In this document: piece after piece, positions 53,993-62,246 of the stretch
How the letters are laid out: each line of letters starts with the position of its first letter
How positions within the stretch are numbered: the first letter of the stretch is position 1
DNA from: CBDCGS01 sp965216915
Lineage (GTDB): Bacteria; Pseudomonadota; Alphaproteobacteria; UBA828
Length of the DNA: 64,000 bases
Assembly (NCBI GenBank): GCA_965216915.1
Contig: CBDCGS010000010.1
Location: forward strand, 1 to 64,000
Reading direction: 5' to 3'
Position numbers and translations under genes: made by a program
Notes under the pieces: model-generated
The model's database searches: none
Seen by the model: the letters and a program-made list of their open reading frames with translations, nothing else
What the model was told of the DNA's origin: nothing

Positions 53993-54698
53993 CGAAGGCC
54001 GAGGAGGCCCCGCCCTCGTCGGCCTCCGAGGTGTCGACCGAGAGGCCGATCCCGGTGATCGCGGGCACCTGGTCGACGCCGTAGAACGTCTTGAAGGCGT
54101 TCTTCAAGTCGAATTCGGTGGTGACCGTTTCGCCCTCGCGCGGCCGGTCGACGCAGACGTAGCGGCCGCTCTTTTGGTGGTAGCGACCGACATAGCCGTG
54201 ACCAACGCGGTCTTCGCCGGTGCAGAGAAACAGCCCGATGAAATAGGGCAGGTCGGGCACGAAGAACGAGCCGCTGCTGTGGGTCTCCTCACCGAAGGTG
54301 AAGTAGACCATGATCGCCTCGTTCTTCACCTCATTCTCATAGGAGGCGTGGCTCGGAAAGTCCTTCACGCCCCATTCGAGGCGCACGGTCGAATAGCGCT
54401 CGACCGCGAGATCCTCGGTGACGATCAAGCCGAACGCCGGCTCCCTGGCCTCGATCAAGAGCGCATCGCCCGCGCGCCCCAGCGTGATCTTGTCGGGGTC
54501 GTCGGCCTCTTGCTCCAGCTCGAAGCCCTTTTGCTCGAGCCAGTCCTCGATTTCGTCGGCCTCGAGGTCGGCGAAGTCGATCTCGTAGGTCACCTTTTTC
54601 AGGTCGGGTTCGAGGGCCGTCCCGGTGGCCTCGCCGCCGAACGCGGCGCCGCACCACAAGAGCGCGGCGACGCCGCAAACAAGCGCCTCTATCCGCAT
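53967..54698 (-). CDS. Exported hypothetical protein, possibly DUF3047-like
   Basis: A 243-aa protein with a signal peptide (ALVCGVAALLWCGAAFGGEA). The mature part has an acidic alpha-helical stretch (ADLEADEIEDWLEQKGFELEQEADD), a beta-rich centre (ALLIEAREPAFGLIVTEDLAVERYSTVRLEWGV) and GSFFVPDLPYFIGLFLCTGE. The order resembles the DUF3047 exported family, but I am not certain. Likely periplasmic; function unknown. Converges on sfsA with a 26-bp overlap. Confidence 0.6.
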   Translation of the reverse strand: MRIEALVCGVAALLWCGAAFGGEATGTALEPDLKKVTYEIDFADLEADEIEDWLEQKGFELEQEADDPDKITLGRAGDALLIEAREPAFGLIVTEDLAVERYSTVRLEWGVKDFPSHASYENEVKNEAIMVYFTFGEETHSSGSFFVPDLPYFIGLFLCTGEDRVGHGYVGRYHQKSGRYVCVDRPREGETVTTEFDLKNAFKTFYGVDQVPAITGIGLSVDTSEADEGGASSAFVKAIQFLE

Positions 54699-54813
54699 GG
54701 GTCGCTCCGTCTGTTCACGGTATGTTCCAGGATCGAGATCGCCAGTTCATAAGGCCGATTTCTAGCACGGGCGCGGCCGATCGGCGATGATTCGGTGGCG
54801 TCGTGGTAAATGC

Positions 54814-55806
54814 TCAAGCCCCGATCTCCATCACCTCCGCCGCGATCTCGAAGGAACGCAAGCGCGCGGTATGGTCGAACATATTCGACGTGACGATGAT
54901 CTCGTCGGCCTCGGTGCGCGCCGCGAACTCCTCCAAGCCGCGGCGCACCGTGTCCCGATCCCCCGCCACCGAGCACGACAACCATTCGGCGAGCGCGCGC
55001 CGTTCCTGTGGCGCCAGACCGCCCTCGAAATCCTCGACCGGCGGGGGCAGGGGGCCGGGCTCGCCGCGGCGGAGCTTCAGGATCGATTGCTGCGCGGAGG
55101 ATTTGAGGTAGCGCGCCTTCTCCTCGGTATCTGCCGCGAAGACGTTGAAGCCCGGCATGACATAGGGCCGGTCGAGCTGCTCCGACGGCTCGAAATTGCT
55201 GCGGTAAACATCGAGCGCCTGCATGAGCGCGCGCGGCGCGAAGTGCGAGGCGAAGGCGTAGGGCAGACCGAGCATGGCGGCAAGCTGCGCGCCATAGAGG
55301 CTGGAGCCGAGGATCCAGAGCGGCACGCGAAGCCCCGCGCCGGGCACCGCGCGCACATGCTGGCCGGGTTGGACGTCGCGAAAATATGTCTGCAGCTCGA
55401 CCACGTCGCGCGGAAAGGCGTCGACATCGCCGTCGAGATTGCGCCTGAGCGCATGGGCCGTCAGCTGATCGGTGCCGGGCGCGCGGCCGATACCGAGATC
55501 GATGCGGCCGGGGTGGAGTGATTCGAGGGTGCCGAACTGCTCGGCGATCACGAGCGGCGCGTGGTTGGGAAGCATGATCCCGCCGGCGCCGACGCGGATG
55601 GTCGATGTGCCGGCGGCGACATGGCCGATCACCACCGCGGTCGCGGCGCTCGCGATGCCGGTCATGTTGTGGTGCTCGGCGAGCCAATAGCGCGTGTAGC
55701 CCCAGCGCTCGGCGTGCTGCGCGAGGTCGAGCGTGTTGCGAAACGCCTGCGCCGCGTTGCCGCCCTCCGTGATGGGCGAGAGATCGAGGAGCGAGAGTGC
55801 CGTCAT
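54814..55806 (-). CDS. LLM-class flavin-dependent oxidoreductase
   Basis: A 330-aa luciferase-like monooxygenase of the MsnO8/YhbW type. Features: SLLDLSPITEGGNAAQAFRNTLDLAQHAERWGYTRYWLAEHHNM, GGIMLPNHAPLVIAEQFGTLESLHPGRIDLGIGRAPGTD and a C-terminal GLEEFAARTEADEIIVTSNMFDH. Probably binds reduced FMN supplied by a partner reductase not seen here. Start: ATG 55806, directly after GTG. Confidence 0.9.
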   Translation of the reverse strand: MTALSLLDLSPITEGGNAAQAFRNTLDLAQHAERWGYTRYWLAEHHNMTGIASAATAVVIGHVAAGTSTIRVGAGGIMLPNHAPLVIAEQFGTLESLHPGRIDLGIGRAPGTDQLTAHALRRNLDGDVDAFPRDVVELQTYFRDVQPGQHVRAVPGAGLRVPLWILGSSLYGAQLAAMLGLPYAFASHFAPRALMQALDVYRSNFEPSEQLDRPYVMPGFNVFAADTEEKARYLKSSAQQSILKLRRGEPGPLPPPVEDFEGGLAPQERRALAEWLSCSVAGDRDTVRRGLEEFAARTEADEIIVTSNMFDHTARLRSFEIAAEVMEIGA

Positions 55807-55955
55807 CACTGGTTCTTATCGTGGACACGGTGCGCGGGTGCAATCCCTTGGTGTCGCAGCGCCCGCGCTGGTCTCTCTTGACCGGGCGGCCAAAACATGC
55901 GGCGCTTGGATTGATGTGGTGATGACACACCGCGAAGCGAAGAGGGGAGAGACCG

Positions 55956-56348
55956 ATGCTCAAGCGTCACAATCCGGATACCGTCGTCGAGGCCTATGGC
56001 GGCGGCTATAGCCAGGCCCTGCAGGTTGCGCCGGGTGCGCGGCTGCTGTTCACCGCCGGCCAGGTCGGCGTGCGCCCCGACGGCACGACCGTCGACGGCT
56101 TTGCCGGACAGGCCGACCAGGTGTGGGCCAACATTCTGGCGCTGCTCGCCGATGCCGACATGGGCGTCGAGGACATCGTGAAGCTCACGGGCTATGTCGT
56201 CGGAGCTGAGAACTTCCCGGCCTATGCGGCAGCGCGCAAGAAGGCGCTCGGTGGCCTGCGTCCCGCCTCGACCGGCATCATCGTGCCGGCGCTCGCGCTC
56301 CCGGAATGGCTGGTCGAGATCGAGGCGGTGGCCGCGAAGGCACCTTAA
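55956..56348 (+). CDS. RidA/YjgF/TdcF family protein
   Basis: A 130-aa RidA-like protein with the internal family pattern LLFTAGQVGVRPDGTTVDGFAGQADQVWANILALLADADMGVEDIVKLTGYV and the C-terminal PASTGIIVPALALPEWLVEIEAVA. Archetypal RidA hydrolyses reactive imines; its catalytic Arg is not found at the usual late position (here P-A-S-T-G), so another imine- or ligand-binding role is possible. 66 bp upstream of the deacetylase gene. ATG after GGGGAGAGACCG. Confidence 0.85.
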   Translation: MLKRHNPDTVVEAYGGGYSQALQVAPGARLLFTAGQVGVRPDGTTVDGFAGQADQVWANILALLADADMGVEDIVKLTGYVVGAENFPAYAAARKKALGGLRPASTGIIVPALALPEWLVEIEAVAAKAP

Positions 56349-56414
56349 GCCGCGGCACGCGGCGGGCCCGCGGGCGGGCGGGCCCTCGCACCACCAACCG
56401 AGAGGAGATGCGCG

Positions 56415-57245
56415 ATGCCGAGACACATCGCTTGCCTGACGTTCGACTTCGATGCCGTGTCCGGGATGATCGCGGTCGGCCTGCGTTCGCCGACGCCGAT
56501 CAGCCGCGGCGAGTTCGGGGTCGTGGCGGTGCCGCGCATCCTCGATCTTCTGGCGCGTTATGACGTGCCGGCCACCTGGTTCATCCCGGGCCACACGATC
56601 GAGACCTACCCGGAGATGTCGGCGCGCATCGTCGAGGCGGGCCACGAGATCGGCCACCATGGCTGGACCCATGCGACGCCGCTTTCGATGACCCGCGCGG
56701 AGGAGGAGGCGGGACTCGTGCGGGCGATCGGCTCGATCGAGCGGCTCTCCGGCCGGCGTCCGCGCGGCTACCGCTCGCCCGCGTGGGACCTCAGCGAGCA
56801 CACGGTCGACCTCCTGCTCGCCCACGGCTTCGTCTACGAGAGCAGCATGATGGGGCACGATTGCTCGCCCTACTACGCGCGCAAGGGCGACGTCGTGACG
56901 CTCGAGGAGCCGATGGTGTTCGGCGAGGAGACGAAGCTCGTCGAGATGCCGATCAGCTGGACGCTCGACGACTATCCACACTTCGAATATATGCGCAGCG
57001 CCGAGCGGACTCAGCAGGGCCTGATGGCCGCGTCGGGCGTGTTGGAGAACTGGCTCGGCGACTTCGACTATATGCGCCGCCACATCGATTGGGGGGTGCT
57101 CACCTACACCTGCCACCCGTACGTCTCGGGCCGCGGCCACCGCATGCTGATGCTCGAGCGCCTGATCGCGGGGCTCAAGGAGCAGGGTGCGGTGTTTCTC
57201 ACGATGGAGGATGCCGTCGACGAGTGGCTCAGGCGGGAGGCATAG
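56415..57245 (+). CDS. Polysaccharide deacetylase family protein (PuuE/PgdA-like)
   Basis: A 276-aa CE4-fold protein: metal Asp in TFDFDA, His pair in GHEIGHHGWTH, and the catalytic loop RGYRSPAWDL. The closest shape is the cytoplasmic PuuE/HpPgdA group of allantoinase-like or peptidoglycan deacetylases. Pairing with a RidA gene is common in nucleobase or amide catabolism, which favours a small-molecule amidohydrolase over a cell-wall enzyme, but this is inference. No signal peptide. ATG after GAGAGGAGATGCGCG. Confidence 0.85.
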   Translation: MPRHIACLTFDFDAVSGMIAVGLRSPTPISRGEFGVVAVPRILDLLARYDVPATWFIPGHTIETYPEMSARIVEAGHEIGHHGWTHATPLSMTRAEEEAGLVRAIGSIERLSGRRPRGYRSPAWDLSEHTVDLLLAHGFVYESSMMGHDCSPYYARKGDVVTLEEPMVFGEETKLVEMPISWTLDDYPHFEYMRSAERTQQGLMAASGVLENWLGDFDYMRRHIDWGVLTYTCHPYVSGRGHRMLMLERLIAGLKEQGAVFLTMEDAVDEWLRREA

Positions 57246-57405
57246 AGCATTTCACGCCCGCCTATGCTCACGCGAATGCTCTCTCTCATTGAAATTGACG
57301 CAAATGCGTCGTCGCAGGTGAGCCCACCTGCTCGGGATTTGCTCTAGCCGCCGCGTCTCTCTCTGGAGCGAGCAGCGGCGCCGCGGTCTATATAGACCGC
57401 GCGCC
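57246..57405. repeat. Intergenic block of inverted-repeat elements
   Basis: No gene is seen here. AGAGCATT (57244-57251) faces AATGCTCT (57275-57282), and a third related motif, GATTTGCTCTAG, lies near 57336. A hairpin GCAGGTG-AGCC-CACCTGC (57314-57331) and a 20-bp palindrome (57382-57401) follow. It has the look of a dispersed chromosomal repeat, but no second copy is visible in this window. Confidence 0.45.
57382..57401. repeat. Perfect 20-bp palindrome CGCGGTCTATATAGACCGCG
   Basis: Perfectly self-complementary with an AT centre. It sits 5 bp beyond the stop of the minus-strand membrane-protein gene, where it could act as a transcript-end hairpin or a protein-binding site. There is no T-run. 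Confidence 0.5.
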
Positions 57406-58542
57406 TCACGCGGCGCTCGAGCGCGATCTCGCGAGCCGGCCGGCCTCGACAAAGGCCCAGCCCGCCGCGCCGAGGACGAGAACGAGCTCGACCCAGCCCC
57501 AGAGGGCGATCGTCCCCTCGGCGCGGGCGAGCAGCCAGGCATTCGCCGCAACCGGCGCCAGGACCAGCGTGATCGCGCGGGCGCTCACGCCCGTGATGCC
57601 GGGGAACATCGGAATCCAGGGGAAGGTTTGGATTGTCCCGTCGCGTTCGTCGCGCGCCAGCCGAATGGCGTGGCGCAGCTGCACGCCCAAGACGAACAGC
57701 AAGGCGAACGTGATGATGGGTGCGGCGATGCCGGCCTGAAATTCACTGATGCTGATGCCGAAGACACTCAGGATCTTGGCGTCGCCGAGCCTGAGCAGCT
57801 CTTGCTGCAGCCAGTCCTTCGCGTCCCGGATCGAGCGCGTGTAGACGAAGGGCCAGACGGGGCGGAGTGGCTCGAACACGACGCCGGTCTCGTCAGGCTC
57901 GGCGAGCAGATGGTCCTGCCCCGTCTCCGAGAGCCAGGTGCGAAGAGATCGTCCATCGATGGGGCTCCGCTCGAACGTTTCGATGCCGTAGACATGGTGA
58001 TGCTTGCCGGTGCCATCGTAGAGATGGAGCTGCACATCCATTCGACCATTGATCGCCGTGCCCCGGATGGCTAGGTCGTCCAGGCGATAGCTCTGATCTG
58101 GGTCGATATCGTTGAGGACGAGAGAAGCGAGCCGCCCGACGGGGAGGATCGGTTTGGTAACCGGCATGTCCTCACGAAAATCTCGATTGATCGCTTCGAG
58201 CGTGCCGTCCGCGATCCGCGGGCCGGTTTGGCTGAACGTCAGTGCCTGCGTGATGGTGCCGTTATCAATGTGGTCCCACTGAACGGTCGGGCCATCGTTG
58301 GCTGCCACGCGTCGGAAAAGCGCGTCTAGAAAGTCGTGCCGACTGACCAGATATTGGTCCGCGATGCTTTGCGCCCACGATCCGTATTCGCGGCTGTCGA
58401 CGGCTTCCAACTGATCGAGGAACGCGTAGGCATGCTGATAGGTGGCGTGCCGGTTGGGGGAGAGCGCAAACAGCGACACCGCCACGAGAAGGGCGAGAAG
58501 CGTGCGATGGGTGAGCCTGAGGGCTTTGAGTGATTCGTCCAA
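57406..58542 (-). CDS. Hypothetical membrane protein with a large extracytoplasmic domain
   Basis: A 378-aa protein of unknown family. One N-terminal hydrophobic helix (TLLALLVAVSLFALS, residues 15-29) is followed by about 240 hydrophilic residues and then three C-terminal hydrophobic helices (near 270-290, 320-340 and 347-365). The predicted topology is a periplasmic domain anchored at both ends. The start is TTG at 58542 with GAGG 8 bp upstream; no ATG candidate is better. No recognisable catalytic motif. Confidence 0.6.
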   Translation of the reverse strand: MDESLKALRLTHRTLLALLVAVSLFALSPNRHATYQHAYAFLDQLEAVDSREYGSWAQSIADQYLVSRHDFLDALFRRVAANDGPTVQWDHIDNGTITQALTFSQTGPRIADGTLEAINRDFREDMPVTKPILPVGRLASLVLNDIDPDQSYRLDDLAIRGTAINGRMDVQLHLYDGTGKHHHVYGIETFERSPIDGRSLRTWLSETGQDHLLAEPDETGVVFEPLRPVWPFVYTRSIRDAKDWLQQELLRLGDAKILSVFGISISEFQAGIAAPIITFALLFVLGVQLRHAIRLARDERDGTIQTFPWIPMFPGITGVSARAITLVLAPVAANAWLLARAEGTIALWGWVELVLVLGAAGWAFVEAGRLARSRSSAA

Positions 58543-58759
58543 ACCGGCAACCTCAAACGTTGCGACGGCGCGCGTCGACGACGTCAGGCGTCACGCCGTT
58601 GCTGACCGACGAGTCTAGGCGAAATGCAGCGGAAGCGCTCTCCCGATCCCGCGGGGGACGGCGCCGCGCCGGTTGCAGCGGTCCCGCCGCTCGCATTCGC
58701 CTGCGAGTCCGGCGCGTGCTACCGTCCGCTGGTCCTGACGGTTGGCGGGAGATTTCTTC

Positions 58760-59176
58760 ATGTTCACGATCATGGGCGCGATCCACCGCGGTGGGGCGTG
58801 GCGCGTGCCAAACCGGTTGCGGGTTTTCGCCGTGATGGGCGGGATCGATCTGGATTTTCGCGACGCAGAGTTTGCGCCGGGCCTGACCACGGTTCATATC
58901 ACCTGCGTGATGGGCGGCGTCGCGGTGGCCGTGCCGCCCGCGCTCGCGGTGTCCTGCGAGGGCTCCGGTGTTCTCGGCCTCTCCGAGGCGTTCGAGCAGA
59001 AGGGCGATCCCGCGAACCCAGATGCGCCGCGGCTCCGCATCACCGGAACTGCGATCATGGGCGGGGTCGAGATCGCCGTGCGGTCACCGGGCGGTCCGAT
59101 GAAAACCGATCCCAAGGCCCACCCCGGTCAATGGGGCGATCGGCGCGAGAGCGCGACGCCTGAGCGTTCGGGTTAG
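58760..59176 (+). CDS. LiaF-like/DUF2154-type cytoplasmic protein
   Basis: A 138-aa protein resembling the C-terminal domain of LiaF (cell-wall-active antibiotics response): repeated AVMGGIDLDFRDAEF, ITCVMGGVAVAVPP and GTAIMGGVEIAV beta-strand units. It lacks the N-terminal membrane helices of full LiaF. The ATG at 58760 (9 bp after GGGAG) is preferred to a TTG six codons earlier. Likely a ligand-binding or envelope-stress accessory protein; function unknown. Confidence 0.65.
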   Translation: MFTIMGAIHRGGAWRVPNRLRVFAVMGGIDLDFRDAEFAPGLTTVHITCVMGGVAVAVPPALAVSCEGSGVLGLSEAFEQKGDPANPDAPRLRITGTAIMGGVEIAVRSPGGPMKTDPKAHPGQWGDRRESATPERSG

Positions 59177-59197
59177 GGGAGGTCGGGCGCGCTCCGT

Positions 59198-60364
59198 TTA
59201 GGCTTCGGGTTCGGCCGCCGTGTCTGACCCGGCCATCGGATCGGCGGCCGTGATCGCGCATTCGCTCTCGCGCCACCAGAGGAAGGCCAGGTCTGACACA
59301 TCGACCGAGCGGTCCCAGATACGGGCCTTGATCGGGCCGATCGCGGTCTCGAGCGTCTGGTCGAGATATTTGCCCTTGTAGATCGTCGTGCCGGTGGTGC
59401 ACGGCAGCTGATTGACGCCGGGCTCGTCGATCGCGGTTCCGGCGGGGGCGAGGCGCACGCGCTCGGCGCGCACCGCGACGCAGGCCCGCTCACCGCGCGC
59501 AGCATGGCCCTCGCCGCTCCAGGCGCCGTTAAGCGTGAGATCGCCGATGCGCACTGTCGCAGTTTCGCCATGCACCGCTTCGAGTGTGCCCTCGAGCAGG
59601 TTCTCGACGCCCATGAAGTCCGCGACGAAGCGCGTGGCGGGCCTGTCGAATAGGTCGGTCGGCGGACCTTCCTGAACAACCTTGCCACGCCGCATGAGGA
59701 GGATGCGGTCGCTCATCGTGAGCGCCTCCTCCTGGCTGTGGGTGACGTAGATGAAGGTGAGGCCGAGCTTCTCGTGAAGGTCCAGCAGCTCGACCTGCAT
59801 GTCGACGCGGAGCTTCTCGTCGAGCGCGCCGAGCGGCTCGTCGAGCAGGAGGATCGCAGGCCGGGTGACGAGCGCACGCGCCAGCGCGACACGCTGACGC
59901 TCGCCGCCCGAGAGCTGGTGCACACGGCGGGCATATTTATCCTCGAGCCGCACCAGCGCGAGCGCCTCCCGCGCCCGCTCCTGGCGCTCGCCTTTGTCGA
60001 CGCCGCGCACGCGCAAGCCGTACTCCACGTTCTGGCCGACCGACATGTGCGGGAAGAGCGCGTAGTGCTGGAAGACCGTCGTGCAGTTGCGCCGCGAGGC
60101 CGGCACCGACGAGACGTCCACCCCGTCGATCGCAATACGCGCGATCTGGCTCGGCCGCTCCAGGCCCGCGATGATCCGCAGCAGGGTCGTCTTGCCGGAG
60201 CCGCTTTCGCCGAGCAGGGTCAGGAACTCGCCGCGCTCCGCCGTGATCGAGACGTCGTCGAGCGCCACCACGTCGCCAAAGCGGTGGGTGGCATGTTCGA
60301 CGGAGAGGATCTGGCCGCCGCGCGCGGCCCCGGGCGCGGTGGCTGCTGCTTCATTAAGCGCCAT
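59198..60364 (-). CDS. Polyamine/opine-type ABC transporter ATP-binding protein (PotA-like)
   Basis: A 388-aa ATPase with Walker A GESGSGKTT, Q-loop FQHYALFPHM, signature QLSGGERQRVALARAL, Walker B ILLLDEPLGALD, and the C-terminal TOBE-type regulatory domain (VAVRAERVRLAPAGTAI). ATG at 60364 overlaps the upstream permease by 11 bp. It is the last gene of the minus-strand transporter operon. Confidence 0.93.
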   Translation of the reverse strand: MALNEAAATAPGAARGGQILSVEHATHRFGDVVALDDVSITAERGEFLTLLGESGSGKTTLLRIIAGLERPSQIARIAIDGVDVSSVPASRRNCTTVFQHYALFPHMSVGQNVEYGLRVRGVDKGERQERAREALALVRLEDKYARRVHQLSGGERQRVALARALVTRPAILLLDEPLGALDEKLRVDMQVELLDLHEKLGLTFIYVTHSQEEALTMSDRILLMRRGKVVQEGPPTDLFDRPATRFVADFMGVENLLEGTLEAVHGETATVRIGDLTLNGAWSGEGHAARGERACVAVRAERVRLAPAGTAIDEPGVNQLPCTTGTTIYKGKYLDQTLETAIGPIKARIWDRSVDVSDLAFLWWRESECAITAADPMAGSDTAAEPEA

Positions 60365-61247
60365 GTCTCGGGCCTCCGAAGGCAAGCTTGATGGCGAGGA
60401 AGGTGAGCGCGATGCTCGCGATCGTGACGAGCGTGCTCATCGCGTAGATCAGCGGCACCGTGGTGTTGTGCGCGCCGGACTGGATCCAGAGATAGAGCGG
60501 CAGCGTGTCCTGCCCGGCACGCATGAAGATGCTGAACGGCAGCTCGTTGAAGGAGAGGAGGAAACCGAAAAAGCCCGCGGCGAAGATGCCCGGCTTGAGG
60601 ATCGGCACCTCAATCTGCCAAAAACGCTGCCAGCGGCTCGCGCCAAGGTCCTCCGCCGCTTCCATGAGCCGCGTGTCGAAGCGCGAAGCCACGACGAGCA
60701 TGGCGAGGAGCGCGAACGGGAAGGCCCAGACGAAGTGGGCGAGCGCGAGCGACCACACACCCATCTTCACGTGGATCACGAGCCTGTACCACATGAAAAG
60801 CCCGACGCCCGCGACGATTCCCGGCACCATGAGCGGCATCAGGAAGCCGATCAGAAGCGGGCCGCGCCGCTTGATGCGCGGTAGCACGGGGCCCACCAGC
60901 AGCACGCCGATCACGCAGGCCGCCGCCGTGACGAAGGCGAGCATGATCGAGAGGAGAAGCGGGTCGCCGACTCGGAAGTTGCTGCCATAGGCCTCACCGT
61001 CGCGCTGGGCGATCTCGGCGAAGATCACGTCCTCATACCAGGTGAGCGTCCAGTCGCCCGGGATGCCGGTCAGCGGCTCGCCGCTGATCGAGAGAATCAT
61101 CAGCCAGACGATCGGCAGGTAGAGGATGAAGAGCACGCCATAGCCGAAGAAGAGGCCGGTGCCCCGCGGCATGCCGCTCAAGATGCGCCGCCAGAGCGGC
61201 GGGCGCACCCGCGCGTAGACGATGTGTTCGTGTGTGACCTCGGTCAT
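60354..61247 (-). CDS. Polyamine-type ABC permease (PotC-like)
   Basis: A 297-aa inner-membrane permease with about six helices (FFGYGVLFILYLPIVWLMILS, and LMPLMVPGIVAGVGLFMWY), and the ATPase-contact EAA loop AAEDLGASRWQRFWQIEVPILKPGI. The reading frame upstream of 61247 is unsupported; the ATG at 61247 overlaps the preceding permease stop in ATGA. Confidence 0.93.
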   Translation of the reverse strand: MTEVTHEHIVYARVRPPLWRRILSGMPRGTGLFFGYGVLFILYLPIVWLMILSISGEPLTGIPGDWTLTWYEDVIFAEIAQRDGEAYGSNFRVGDPLLLSIMLAFVTAAACVIGVLLVGPVLPRIKRRGPLLIGFLMPLMVPGIVAGVGLFMWYRLVIHVKMGVWSLALAHFVWAFPFALLAMLVVASRFDTRLMEAAEDLGASRWQRFWQIEVPILKPGIFAAGFFGFLLSFNELPFSIFMRAGQDTLPLYLWIQSGAHNTTVPLIYAMSTLVTIASIALTFLAIKLAFGGPRHGA

Positions 61248-62164
61248 CGCCGCAAGTTCGCAAACACTTGGTTGAGCCCGCCGACCGGGCGCAAGGCAGC
61301 CCAGAGCAGGACCTGGAATCCCAGCATGATGCCAAGCACCACCGCGGCGAGCGCGGCCGCCACCAGGAAGTTGGAGACGCCGATCAGACTCTGCACTTGC
61401 GCGCTCAGCATGAGCACATTGTTGCCGCCCATATGCTGCGCGACCACCGTGTCGCCGAGCATCGGGATGAAGGTGAAGACGATGCCGGCGACGACGCCCG
61501 GGAGCGCGAGCGGGAAGATGATATGGACGAGTGTCCTGAGCCGGCTCGCGCCGAGGTCGTTGCTGGCCTCGAGGAAATCGTTGTCGATCAGGCTGATCGA
61601 CAGAAAGATCGGCCAAACCATGGTCGGGAAAAATGCGCCGAGGAAGCCGAAGTGGACGGCGAACTCGGAGAAGATGAGCCAGGTCACCGGCTCATCGACG
61701 ACGCCGAGCCCGAGCAGCGCCTGATTGACCACGCCGTTGATCCCGAAGACCGAGCGCCAGACGATCACGCGCGCCGCCGGGCTCAGGAAAAACGGCACCG
61801 TGAGCGCGGTGAAGGTGAGCAGCCGGATCGTGTTGTTCTTGCAGCCCTTGGCGAGCCAGAGCGCGAAGGGGAAGGCGATCAGAAGCTCGATGAGCGTGAT
61901 CGTCGCGGCGATGCGCACCGAGCGGCCAAGCAGCTCGCCGCCGCCATAGGAGAAGAACTTCTCATACTGCAGGAAGGTCGGATCGAGATTGATCCGGATG
62001 CCGCGTCCCTGGAGGAACGAGACCAGGATGATCGCGAGCAGCGGGATGACCACGCCGCCGAACCACACCACGCTGAAGCCGCCCAGGGACCAAACGCCCG
62101 CGGGCAGGCGGGGCATGACGCGGCGGATGAGATCTTGCGGGGCGGCTGGAGCGGCAGCGACCAT
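61244..62164 (-). CDS. Polyamine-type ABC permease (PotB-like)
   Basis: A 306-aa permease. Helices include SVVWFGGVVIPLLAIILVSFL and ITLIELLIAFPFALWLA; EAA loop EASNDLGASRLRTLVHIIFPLALPGV. Overlaps the second permease by 4 bp. Separated from the binding-protein gene by 82 bp containing a very stable hairpin. Confidence 0.94.
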   Translation of the reverse strand: MVAAAPAAPQDLIRRVMPRLPAGVWSLGGFSVVWFGGVVIPLLAIILVSFLQGRGIRINLDPTFLQYEKFFSYGGGELLGRSVRIAATITLIELLIAFPFALWLAKGCKNNTIRLLTFTALTVPFFLSPAARVIVWRSVFGINGVVNQALLGLGVVDEPVTWLIFSEFAVHFGFLGAFFPTMVWPIFLSISLIDNDFLEASNDLGASRLRTLVHIIFPLALPGVVAGIVFTFIPMLGDTVVAQHMGGNNVLMLSAQVQSLIGVSNFLVAAALAAVVLGIMLGFQVLLWAALRPVGGLNQVFANLRR

Positions 62165-62185
62165 CGGGACGAGGCGGTGTCACGT

Positions 62186-62220
62186 CCTGGCCTGCCCCGC
62201 GTCGCGCGGGGCAGGCCAGG
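62186..62220 (-). terminator. Very stable 16-bp hairpin between binding-protein and permease genes
   Basis: CCTGGCCTGCCCCGCG pairs perfectly with the sequence after a 3-nt TCG loop. No T-run follows, so a full intrinsic terminator is unlikely. Mid-operon position after the binding-protein gene suggests an attenuating or 3'-stabilising hairpin that would raise binding-protein mRNA over permease mRNA. Confidence 0.65.
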
Positions 62221-62246
62221 CGTGCGTGCTTGTTGTTGAGGCGGAC

